From Eriocheir sinensis (lineage: Eukaryota; Arthropoda; Malacostraca; Decapoda; Varunidae), in NCBI RefSeq assembly GCF_024679095.1, contig NC_066517.1, positions 19,168,893 to 19,232,892 on the forward strand: a stretch of 64,000 bases of DNA, given 5' to 3'. Shown here in pieces: positions 34,796 through 52,562 of this stretch. Every line of letters starts with the position of its first letter. Within the stretch, counting starts at the first letter, position 1. A model generated the notes under the pieces. That model searched no databases, was not told where the DNA came from, and saw only the letters and a list, made by a program, of their open reading frames with translations. The position numbers and the translations under genes were made by a program.

Positions 34796-34902
34796 TTTTT
34801 AGGCGCTGCCTGTAGCGCCGGTAGGCTTTCTTGAGGGGTCTTCTCGACGACCCCAGCCCGTTAGTTGCGCCGTGATATATAATAATAACAATAATAATAA
34901 TG

Positions 34903-34950
<48 letters not shown>

Positions 34951-34967
34951 TTGATAATAATAACAGT
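34796..34967 (-). mobile_element. SINE 3' end (reverse) next to an (AAT)n microsatellite
   Basis: On the minus strand AAGAAAGCCTACCGGCGCTA followed by an A run matches the SINE tail. (AAT)n lies at about 34877-34967. Confidence 0.75.
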
Positions 34968-35085
34968 TTTAGTCCGCCCAGCGGCATATATAAAAAACAA
35001 GTCAAGAACTAAAACAAAATCTAACGAGATACATTATATAATTATATAAGCGTGTGCACGGCACGCTTGTGAACGGACTAGAGTG

Positions 35086-35409
35086 CAGTGGTTCCCAACC
35101 TTTTTTGTCCCTTTCCCTCTTTTTCAGTCACTTTTCACCTGTGGACCCCTACAACGAAATAATACAACGAAATAATACAACGAAATAGGTTGTGAAATGC
35201 GTCGTGACTTGACGCCCTTTGGTACCTTTAGCTAATGTAGAGCATTTCTAGCTTTTAAGCATTCAGTTTTAAGGATTGTGTACGTAAAGTAGGCATGATT
35301 TCCCAGCCACATGTCTCCTAATTACAGATGTATAATAAATTTAAGATAATTTGAATCTCTATATGGACCCCTTGAAACTTTTCCATGGACCCCTGGTTGG
35401 GAACCACTG
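35086..35409. mobile_element. hAT-like MITE with CAGTGGTTCCCAACC ends
   Basis: CAGTGGTTCCCAACCTTTTT on the left and GGTTGGGAACCACTG on the right are exact inverted repeats over 15 bases, with GTGGACCCCT and GGACCCCT inside. This end type is common in hAT MITEs. The flanks (CTAGAGTG, GTCTACAC) do not give a clear 8-bp duplication. Confidence 0.75.
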
Positions 35410-35496
35410 GTCTACACGAACAGCCAGTCAGCCAGTCTTTCTTTCTCCTATTTCGTGTACTATCCTTGTATTATATTCGTAATATCTTGCTTCTTG

Positions 35497-35538
<42 letters not shown>

Positions 35539-35589
35539 CCTGTATTATTCTCGTGTGGTGATGTCTTACTTCTTGAATCTCTCTCTCTC

Positions 35590-35797
35590 TCTCTCTCCTT
35601 CTTATTCTTATTCTTCTTCCGGTGCTCCTTTTGACCGAAGTCGCTGAAGTAAGGGTTGAGTGAAGATTTGGGCAGCATGTGGGTAATCTTTCGCTTCTTG
35701 GGGATGGTTTGAAAAATCATCGTTTTTCGGTGGGACTCGAACCTTGTTTCACGAGCTCACCACGCCCGCACGCTAACCACTCGGCCACCGTGGGCAC
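35590..35797 (-). mobile_element. tRNA-derived SINE head and body (reverse)
   Basis: On the minus strand box A TGGCCGAGTGGTTAGCGTGC and box B GGTTCGAGTCCC are clear, followed by a body with ATTACCCACATGCTGCCC. It ends in GA-rich repeats. Confidence 0.8.
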
Positions 35798-35999
35798 TTA
35801 ATTGTTGAAGACATATTGCACCCTTACTAAAAGAAAAAAAAAGAAGTAGCTAGCACTAGTATATTCAGGACTACGAGGGACTAGCAAAGAGAATTGGAAT
35901 GCGTATTAGGTAGTGTTAGACTCCCCGGAAAGGGTTCAGGAACGGTTCAGGAAGGAGAATGACAAGTTTATGAGCCCGTGGTGTTGCGTGTCTGCCTGC

Positions 36000-36267
36000 A
36001 TATATCTGCCTGCCTTTCTCTTGTCTTTCGATATATCTGTATGTTTGATTGCCTGTCTATTTGTTAGTCAGTCAGTTTCTGTCTTTGGGTCTATTTGTCT
36101 ATCTAACTACCCATCTGTCTGTCTGCCTGTTTGTCTCATTATGTGTCTGTCTATCTATCTGCCGTCCTGTCTTGTGGTCGGACTGTCCGTTTATATGTAT
36201 GTCTATCCTTGTTTGTCTTTCATGGCTTCGTTATATGTCAGACTATCGATCTGTCCGTCTGTCTGTG

Positions 36268-36323
<56 letters not shown>

Positions 36324-36332
36324 GGGGGGGGG
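36000..36332. repeat. TGTC/TGCC tetranucleotide region, (GA)n and a G run
   Basis: Variable CTGTCTGTC, CTGCCTG and TATCTAT units, then (GA)n at about 36272-36320 and a G run. Confidence 0.85.
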
Positions 36333-36436
36333 GGGGAAGTATGATTAGTGTATTTTTGGAAGCACAGTGAGAAGGGAGCAGATGATGACAGGATAGGTAA
36401 TAATAACCTCTATGTCAGTGAAGAAGGAAATAAAGA

Positions 36437-37015
36437 TAATACTTTCTAAGAAGTCCGCCACTCCAGCCCCTACCCCGCAAGACAAGCCTGGGGAACTGTG
36501 GGGAACCGGGGTTTTTGGGGGGAAGCCAAAATCACTGAAAAATGGGCCTCCAAATTTTCACTAGAAAAATCCCTAAATGAAGGAAAATTCCCTAGTTTCG
36601 GAAGTAAGGAAAGTCCTAACTTTATAACCTAACAGCCCCCCTCGCCCCCCCCTGCTAACCAAGGGGAGCTGCGCCCCCTTCTGGACCCCCCCACCCCCAC
36701 CCACATGTATGATGCGCCGGAAAATCTTTTTTTTTTGTGGGGGGGGGGGGGAGCATGTTTAAACTACTTCAACCGAGCTTTACGACCTGCTGACGAGGGG
36801 GCTGCGCCCCCCCTCGACCCCCCTCCACATGTAGGGGATTTTCCTTAATTTAGGGATTTTTCTAGGGAAATTTTGGATGCCCATTTTTCAGTGATTTTGA
36901 CTTCCCCGCCCAACCCCCCCCCCAAACCCGGGTTCCCCACATTTCCCCAGGCTGGTCTTGGGGGTAGGGGGGGCTGGAGTGGCGAAGGGGGAGGCGGACT
37001 TCTTAGAAAGTATTA
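36437..37015. mobile_element. Long inverted-repeat (foldback) element
   Basis: The ends TAATACTTTCTAAGAAGTCC and its complement at 36996-37015 open arms of about 150 bases: AAAATCACTGAAAAATGGGC pairs with GCCCATTTTTCAGTGATTTT, and GGGGAACTGTGGGGAACCGG with a matching stretch on the right. The centre is unusually C- and G-rich, with two GGGGGCTGCGCCCC-like blocks. There is no coding capacity; the superfamily is unclear. Confidence 0.8.
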
Positions 37016-37214
37016 CCGAAATGAACAGCAAAGTTATCATAGTCATACGTACTTCAGTGGCGGTTTTCTTATCTACACTAGCAATAAAAGGTAGTCTGCG
37101 ATAAAAAGTAATACTATCATCATTTTGTAGACCTTTGTGGCGGAGCGTGTAAATTAAGTTGAGTTCCCCCTTCTGTTTTCCACTGGTTGCAAAGAAAACG
37201 GGCTCATACTCGGT

Positions 37215-37520
37215 CTGCGGGTTCGTGACTTGTCAAGGAGGGGAGAGGGAGGGAGAGGAAAAGAGAGGGAGGGATGGAAGGAGAGGAAAAGGGAGAGAGG
37301 GATGGGAAAGGAGGGATGGAAGGTGAAGAAGAGAATGCGGAATGAAAGGAGAGGAATAGGGAGAGGAAGGGATGACAGGAGAGGAAGAGAGAGATGGAAG
37401 GAGGAGAAGAGAATGATCGAGGAATGAAGGGAAAGAAAGAGAGGGAGGGATGGCAGGAGAGGAAGAGAGAAAAGGGAAGGAGGGAGAGGGAGGGAGAGAA
37501 AGAGAGAGAGGAAAGGAAAG
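37215..37520. repeat. Polypurine tract
   Basis: GGGAGAGGGAGGGAGAGG and related units; no gene on either strand. Confidence 0.85.
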
Positions 37521-37835
37521 AGGGAAATGTTCATCGAAGCAAGAGAGATTGAGAATGCAGGGAGGAGAGAGGTGAAGTCCAGAAAGAGTTTAATGAGGAT
37601 GAATAAAAAGGTAAAACGAAGCAATTCCAGTAAATAAACAACACTAGAAAAAGAAAAAAAGAAGGAAGGTAGAAAGGAGGGTAAGAAGGAAGGCGGAAAG
37701 GAATGAAGGAGGAGGAGGAGGAGAAAAGTTAGAGGACCGGAAATTCTTTAGTTACCATAATTAAATAAATGAAATACCAAAAAAGGCAAAAAGACAAGTT
37801 ATTGTGCTCCCAAATTCCAACCTGTAACCGTTGAG

Positions 37836-38080
37836 CAGGGATGGAATATTCCTATTCGATATTTGTATTAGAGTACATTCGAATACCATATTTGGATGTA
37901 TTCGTATTCGTATTCGAATAATTATTGATATAAAGCAAAATATTATCATTCGTATTCGAGTACAAGGGAAAAGTATTCGTATTCTGCTAATAATCTGACG
38001 AATAATTCAAAATTTATTATCCGAATAACACCCGCTGTTCCTTAATTACAACTCCAGCTTCCTGGGCGGACGTTTAATGG

Positions 38081-38167
<87 letters not shown>

Positions 38168-38397
38168 TGAGCTCATTTTACTGTTGCATAACTTTAGAAC
38201 AGTGCTATACCAAGTTACGTAAAGAAGATATTTTCTAATTAAAAGTATTCATGAATGTATACATGAATACTTTCAAGAAGTATTCGTATTTGTATTCGAA
38301 TTAAAACCATTTTAGTGTATTCGAATTCGTATTCGTATGGATTTGAAATATTCGTATTCGAATACTCAACTCTTGTATTCACTCGATCCCATCCCTG
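37836..38397. mobile_element. hAT-type MITE rich in ATTCGAAT palindromes, copy 2
   Basis: CAGGGATGG and CCATCCCTG ends are flanked by CCGTTGAG and CCGTTGAA, an 8-bp duplication with one difference. The interior matches copy 1 (TTACTGTTGCATAACTTTAG, GAATAACACCCGCTGTTCCT) but has gained an (AT)n run at about 38080-38162. Confidence 0.88.
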
Positions 38398-38547
38398 CCG
38401 TTGAAGAAAGAAAAACATGTATGTTATGGGATATTATTTTTTGTTGTATATATTTATTTTTATTGTTTATCTATTTATTTGTTATCCATGTAGTCTCCCT
38501 TAGACTGAATGGCATCACATATGACTGCATCCTTTATAAAGCGATAT

Positions 38548-38749
<202 letters not shown>

Positions 38750-39259
38750 GATGTATCTATCGAATAATAATCACCCGTATAGCATCGCGCTCCCGTACAA
38801 AGGTAAAAACATTAGGCCATGCAGGTGAGTGGTGCCAGCCCGCCTCGGCCCTGTGCCCTCCATGGCCCTCCCTAGTGCCTGGGCGTGTTAAATCAGGCGC
38901 TCTCCTCCGTGCCCTCGCCCCTTAACGATATAATTAGGGCTGTAGTTGGCAGCGTAATTGACGGGAATGTCTGAGTGGACGAGGGCCTCCACCACTCCGG
39001 GTTTTCTAATGAATCTTTTAAATTACAGAAATCACATCCCGTGCAGGTGGTTCATCTGTTAGACACAAGCACTAAAAGGGAGATATTTGTCTCACTTATC
39101 ATTGGAACTACGTCCGGATGCTCTGCCTTGGTGTGCATATGTCAGGCCTATTTTTGGTGCCGTCAACCCCTATGCAGGAACTGTAACTGAAACGAGAAAG
39201 GGTATTTTAGTTCAAGCACATCATTACCGGTGAATAATGGAACGAAATATGATATAATT

Positions 39260-40240
39260 ATAATGTTCTCGTTCCCTGATGGTGAAGGCGAAGTCAAGGC
39301 CACCGAAGCCGCACTTATCTGTCAACCTTGTTCCTGTCAGTGGTTAAATACAAACAATTATCACTTAAGAATAGCCATTAAAATAAGACCAAATATTCCA
39401 GTATAAGTACATTAACGCTGAAAAAAAAATTAAACGAAATAAGAGCTAAAATATTCATGTCCATATTCGAAGAAGGTGAAGGCAAGGCCAGATGAAGGAA
39501 TCGGACTCAGGTCTTGGATACTTTTTATCTTAATTCTTGTTCTGTATAGAGGGACCGTGCATAAGACTAATGAATAAAATGAGATAAATCATTAACGTGT
39601 GAAACCAATAGTATTAAGGAATAAAGAAATGCTACAGAGGCTAAAATATTCTTTTTCGGCATTCTCAATCACTTCCATCTCTCATGTCAACATTTCCAAA
39701 AGCCAAAATGGAGATCAATCGTGTTTTCATGGGTGTTTTTCACGCTCAAGGCACAAAAGAAGGGTCACACTACCACCAGGATCATAAAAGTACCCCTGGA
39801 AATGCCCAAAACCCTTACGAGAACCCTGTCAAATATGAGTATGTCCCTGTTGGTGAAGGCGAAGTCAAGGCCAGGCGAGAGTTACCAAGAAGCCAGGGCG
39901 AGAGGAGGATCTTCCAAAACCATTAAACTTTGGAAACATTATTATCCACAGACAGAGAAATTAAATAAAAGCTAAAATACTCTTGTTCTTGCTGGTGAAG
40001 GCGAAGTCAAGGCCGGGCGAGGAAGACTTGGCTCAGGGGTTACCAGAAGCCAGGGCGAGAGGGGGATCTTCCAAAACCATTTACCTTTGAAAGCATTATT
40101 GGCCGCGTTATTATCCACAGACAGAGAAATTAAATAAAAGCTAAAATACTCTTGTTCTTGCTGGTGAAGGCGAAGTCAAGGCCAGGCGAGGAAGTCTTGG
40201 CTCAGGGGTTGCCAAGTAGCCAGGGTGAGGGGAGAACCTT
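39260..40240. repeat. Tandem array upstream of Rab35, unit about 150-190 bp
   Basis: Copies of TGGTGAAGGCGAAGTCAAGG occur at about 39280, 39850, 40002 and 40164, with a degraded one near 39473, joined by ACAGAGAAATTAAATAAAAG and AGCCAGGGCGAGAG. A MITE related to 33477 is embedded at about 39640-39840. The array ends about 170 bp before the predicted Rab35 transcription start. Confidence 0.8.
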
Positions 40241-40401
40241 TCAAAATTTCCATCATTTATTAAAGCAGCTGCCTCGGGACGGCGCTGCTCACCCCTGGAA
40301 TAAACCCACCGGTCCATAAAACCCCTGAGAACACCCTGAGACCATTACAGTGCCCCGGAAAAGTAAGATAACCGCGTAAAGGGCCAGTGTCGAGCAACCT
40401 C

Positions 40402-40412
40402 CCTTCAGTGAG
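40402..40412 (+). promoter_or_regulatory. Candidate Rab35 initiator (TSS about 40407)
   Basis: CTTCAGTGAG matches the arthropod initiator TCAGT and lies 76 nt before the start codon in unique DNA. No TATA box or downstream promoter element is apparent. The position is a prediction. Confidence 0.3.
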
Positions 40413-40482
40413 TTTGTGATTCACCGAGGGAGTGAAGGAGAAATATTTCCACCTCGGAGGCGTTTATGTGTCTCCTTCCACC

Positions 40483-46996
<6,514 letters not shown>

Positions 46997-48609
46997 CGAA
47001 CATTCACCAGGTAAGAGTGACCCCTGCTGCTCTTCCCCTAACACCTGTAGAAAAGCTGCTGCCCCTAGAGTATCAGATCCTCTACACACTGAAGCTTCAT
47101 TCCATGTCACTGCTATACAACCCTCCACTATAGCCCTACATATAGGTAAAGAAATAGAGTAGAAGAGGAGACTTTTCTGAAGACTCCTACTTTGTATTCA
47201 GTCAATGAATACCTTTGACCCTAGATTTTATTCTGCATATAATGAAAACTGTAAGAATCATGCAAGGTTCCATTCACCAGTACTAATATTACATATATTT
47301 TTCCACATGATTGCTTTGGTAGACTAACTCTCACCCACACAGTAGCTTGCCCTTGAGACCCTTAGCATAGTCCTCTCACCCTTCTTGGCAGGAGAGGAGC
47401 GGTGCACTCTTTGGTAGTGGTGTAGTGACTCACTGCCCTGTAGAGCTAATGCAGAGACTCAAGTGTGGCCCAGTTTTCACCCCTATAGTGTGCTTATTCA
47501 TTTGGCTTTCAGCATATTTTTTTCCCTTTAGCATTTAAAGATTTGAGATGGCAGTAATTTTATTCTTAACTGCCAGTGATCATCTGCATGAATGACGTCA
47601 GTTTTACTTGTCAGTTCACATGCACCATTCCATTTAGAACTCATATCAGGAAAAATTAAGTGGAGGTGTAAAGATGAAATATTATCAAAGTAAAGATTAA
47701 TAAGTATTCCTTATATTAGTAAAGTGGATTACCCATTTTCATGTCATCTTGATTTGCAAATCTGCATTACCTGGCAACCCCAAACCCAGAAATTATCACT
47801 TAATCATCAGGCATGTGGGTTCAGACTCTTCATACAATACCAGAAAGGCTGAAGGAGAGTCAAAAGTGTAGTAATACCAGTGAAATAAAAACCAGAAGTA
47901 TTGAAGAAATAGCCCGTTGAACAAGAAACTGGGTCATATTTGCAAGTTTTTCAGACAAGCCCAGAAACAGTTTAACCTTTTTATTCTAGGGTCAACGCCT
48001 CATCTTTTGCAAATTCAGGTTTCATACAGTTTATTACTTTTCCTGAACCAAATTAAGCACAAAATTTGATGTACCAAACAGACATGGGGTAATCGTAATC
48101 GATTACAATCAATTACAGTTTCTCAAGTAATCGTAATCGATTACCCTCTTATTCTTTTTAAGTAATCGTAATTGTGATTACTTTTGCGATTACATTAGCT
48201 AAGTTTTAGTTAATAGTTTCTCGTACAGCAAGTATGTACTCTAAATATCTGTAGTAATTCAACCAATTAAATATTTAGTATGGTAAATGTGTATGAAATT
48301 TGCAAGTTCACCTTTCAGTCCTTCCTGTAATCACAATTGTAATCACGATTAACACATCATGTAACCGTAATCAATTACACCTAATGTTATTGTAATCGTA
48401 ATCATGAAAATATGAAGTAATCGTAATCGATTACATAACATAAGTAATCACCCCAAGTCTGATACCAAAGTTGTTCATCTTCATACAGCAGCTTAAATTT
48501 TCAGAGTTGCTTTTCTGTCATTATGAGTACTAATGGACTGGTGCATAACAAACTGACAACCCTATCCTAGTCCCCATCGAAAGAAAATTGAGTCACACTT
48601 CTCCTGCAG
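46997..48609 (+). other. Rab35 3'UTR start and probable 3'UTR intron
   Basis: Fourteen bases after the stop, CACCAG|GTAAGA is a strong donor (47011). A matching acceptor, CACACTTCTCCTGCAG, ends at 48609. The splice would lie within 50 nt of the stop, so nonsense-mediated decay is not expected. The intron would contain the MITE at 48079-48461. Confidence 0.45.
48079..48461. mobile_element. hAT-type MITE rich in GTAATCGATTAC palindromes
   Basis: The ends are CAGACATGGGGTAAT and AGTAATCACCCCAAGTCTG, inverted with few differences. Flanks GTACCAAA (48071-48078) and ATACCAAA (48462-48469) form an 8-bp target duplication with one change. The interior is a mosaic of GTAATCG, TAATCGATTA and TAATCAATTA. 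Confidence 0.85.
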
Positions 48610-48842
48610 GTAGAGAGAGTTGCCGAAGAACCAAGCGGTGTCATGTGAGGCACAACATAACACACCACGCGCACCGCCTCGGCCCCGGAGCGCTCGCATG
48701 CCCCTGGGCCTATGTAGCATTAGCACCCGTCACTCCACGGAATGACGGTGACGATGTGGATGATGTGTACGAGAAGACGGTTTTTTTCACTTTAGTCATA
48801 AGAGTTAATCTGTTTATGAAGATGCTTGCCTGCGTGTGTGTA

Positions 48843-48873
<31 letters not shown>

Positions 48874-49137
48874 TCTCACCTTTTTTATATATAAAGTGTG
48901 GACCCATTTCAAAATTAATGTTTTATTGTGAAATTTAAAAAGAAAATCTCTTCGTAGTTGCAGCAGGAAGTTTATTTACTTGGGCTTCCTGTGCAGTGGT
49001 TGGCATTTGGTCAGGTACTCAGCAGTATTGTGTTTGTGGAGTTGATTTTGTGTTGTGTTGCCTTGTGTTTGTTTAAGATGGGGCAGTCATTGGGTTGGGG
49101 CTCATAGTCAACATCTTATATAATTGTTCTTGTTTGT

Positions 49138-49195
<58 letters not shown>

Positions 49196-52100
49196 ATATA
49201 TTAAGAGTAATCTGCTGAACTTGATATATTCAGCAATAGTAATATTTGTGTTTACTGAGAGAGAGAGAGACCGAGTGTTTCAGAGAGAGAAAGACTGGCA
49301 TAGATAGAAAGTAAGGTGCTGGACTTGATATAGTCAGCATTACACATATATTTTCCATTCCTGCCTTGACTCTAAAGCATTATTGATGACATATTGATGC
49401 TGTACAAACTCCATGCTATCCCTAATGTTGGTGCAAAGGGGTCAGTCAGGAGAAGAGCCAGGGATCTGAGGTCTTGCCTGCCCCTTGACTTGCCACAGAA
49501 GGGAAAAACATGACCGCCACATTTCCAGAAACCTGACAATAGCCATGCGTGAATCATGTGTTGTTCTGCAGCAGAGATGAGTTATTCTTCCTAGTGCATG
49601 TAAGGGAGTAAGTTATATTGTCTGTAAGGAACCGATTATATGCAGTATGTGGTTCTGCCCCAAGAGCCCATAAGATGCCCTATTTTGGTAGTGAGAGAGA
49701 GAGAGAGAGCAAAGGAACAATCATTGTGTTAGCAAGGGATGTGAAATTAATCTTGCAGTAGTAGCTTACATTTTCTCCTTCCCTACATTGCTACTGTATT
49801 CTGCATGATCATTTTTTCTTCAGAAAGGTTTAGGGTGTAAATGCTTACTCTAGGCTCATCTTAGCTGGGTGGCATGTCCATCAGAAGACCTACATTGCTA
49901 CAGAAATCAACGAAAAGTATAAACAGCTGGATCTGTATCTGGGTTGAGGCTTCTGTCATCCTCACATCACACAGAATCACCCTCAGTTAGTTGTAGCCTT
50001 TGGAGACCAAGTTTTCTCACTGTGGGTTCTGGGCATATGAAACCTTCACATTCGAGACTTTCTGGTGTGGCATGTTGCACATTATGTGGGACCATCCATG
50101 CCTCTGGAGTGGCTTAAACACATTCTCAGAGTCACAGAGTCACCTGCCTCATGTGCTCAGTAAGTTGTTTCCTTGTTTCCTGACCATCGGGGGTGTTGGT
50201 GGCTCATTTGTTGCATTGCATTGCATACATTCTTTTGGCTCAGAGTTGGATATGTATTGCCAGGCTAAATATGTTTGCATTCCTTGCTGATGTGGAATTG
50301 TGGAATGTCTTGCTTGAGGTGAAAATAAGACAAAAGGCCTCAGATGGCTTGTATCTCTGCATATCCTTCTCATAACAAATTGTTAATCTTTCATGAGACT
50401 TCCTTATGTTTTTTCTTCCTTTTGTCTTTATTCCTCTACTTTATCTTTTTTTTTTTTTTCCACTATTATTCACATGATCCTTCTTTCTCTTTGTTCCTCT
50501 TTCTCTTTAATTCTTTTTTTCATATTTACATGAGATTTCTTTCTCTTTGTTTCTCTTTTTCTTTATTTTTCTATTCATTACATTAACATGATGCCATCTC
50601 ATCGCCCTTACATATTTCCCCCCTTGTAGACCCGTCCCCTTTGTCTGTACACCTTACCTTCCATAGAGACATATCAGCCATGTTAGTTAGGTCCTTCCAC
50701 TGACCAGAGTTTCCTCATGAGTGTTTGGGGGAGAGTCTGGTCAGCCATCACTGGTGGAACCTTAAGTAATAGCTCCATCCCTCTCTTAGAAAGGTGTTAT
50801 ATATGTGGTTATATTTCCCGTGTTTCCCAGCTGTGTTTATTACTTAGTCTGTGCATCACCCAGCAAAGCCTATGCTCACTCAAGGCCTAGCAAAATTGGA
50901 ATGAGTTTTACAAAGACAAGCAGGCATGGAAATACAGTTAGTATGTGTTTATGAAGGGAGATCAGTCATCATTTGTTTTTAGAAGATATTTATACACAGA
51001 AATTCATCCACTCCACACACACATTCAGACTCCTCTTTTTACAGTGAATAGTGCCCATACTTACTACATATTTAGAGACATCACCACCTCATCCCAGCAT
51101 GTGTATTGTTGATCATAATGGACTCTTCACCCTGGTAGTCATTTTGAAAAATTGTTATCCCCATTAAGCATTTGAAGTTGATATTTTATACACTCCTGCA
51201 CAAAATACATGTGAGATCATTCTGTACAGTAGAGGTAGCTGGTAGTGGGACAGGTGACACGACCCAGTGTGCATACCTGCGTTGTTGTAGCCGTCATTCT
51301 CATCATAATTTCAGTGATGTTTAGATACAAAGACCCATTTGAATATAAAGAGAAAAGACGTTTTAGATCTCTGCTTCATTACTTTTTGTGTGCATGTGTA
51401 TATGTTTTTGTATGTTCAAGCTTGTATGTTTGTGCATGTATGTGTGTGTGCGTGTGTCCACATGGTAGATAGAGAGGTTGTTCAGTGTTTGTCGCTGCAG
51501 AGCAGGTCGCCTCTACACTGTCATCAGCTCAAATACTCAAATGAAATGTACACTGAACATTTCCTTGTGGTTACTCACCAGCCAGCCATACTTTTGCCTA
51601 AGTTTGACAAGGAGTACTAAGTGAAACACTTTAGAGGGAGCTTAATGAAGGCTTTGCAGACTGCCTGTTGGTGGATCATGCAGATTGCTAGAATGGTAGT
51701 AGTTTGCGGCTTTTACAAGTTTTATGGCTGTCGATGATGCCAATTGATGCTGCTCAGTAAACTTACACGAATGTTTATTATAAAATAGAATTAACAACTT
51801 GAGTGTTTCATGAACAAAAACTCACTGTTGATTATGAGAAATTTCAGTGCAAAGGTATTAGCAATGGTTTCTAGTCTGCCCACGGAGAGCCTCAGGAGGA
51901 ACTCCAAACCAACACAAGCTGGAATGTCCCTCAGACTGCTTGCATTAGTGCTAAGATCCTGATGGGTTGGTTGTTGATGCTTCCTCTTTTCCTTTTATAT
52001 TCACTTAAACCTTGAGTGACAAAATCTGTGTCACCTTTTACATGTGTGCTTGGCGAGTCTTTCTAGGTCTAAAATGTTTACCCTTAACACCTGGGAGGTG

Positions 52101-52560
52101 TCTTGTTACTGAACGTGGAACATTGTAATACAGAATGAACCTATTTTTGTGCTTGTTGAAGCTGAAGGTGTTGGCTTTGTCTTCTCATGAGGACTGTTTG
52201 GTGGTCTCCGTCCGGTTCTGAGTGTATCGCTGCTGCTTGTATGGTCTTGCTCTTCATTTCCTCCTTGGCCTCCATCAAGTTCACTTTTAAAAAAACTGAA
52301 AGGAGATCAGCAGCACCTTGTTATTATGGACAACTTTTGCCAATTGTCTGATCCTACACACACACAAATGTCTTGTAGGGTATCTACATGATCTAAGATC
52401 ACCACTTGATGTCTCTACATTTTCTTCCTCGTATTCCTCAACCCATCAGTCAGAGGAGCAGCACTGTCAGCTCATCACCTCACCAATTAAATAAAGGCTC
52501 ATGGTACAGGATGAGGATAAATGAAATTAGGATATGTTTGACAGTTAGTTTTCACCATTC
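48610..52560 (+). other. Probable last 3'UTR exon and 3' flank of Rab35
   Basis: From 48610 the sequence is mostly unique. It opens with a GC-rich patch (to about 48780), then AT-rich DNA with a GT run (about 48834-48864) and a GA run (49139-49191). Open frames are short and lack domains. An AATAAA at 52494 is one of several possible polyadenylation signals; I cannot say where the transcript ends. Confidence 0.3.
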
Positions 52561-52562
52561 AT

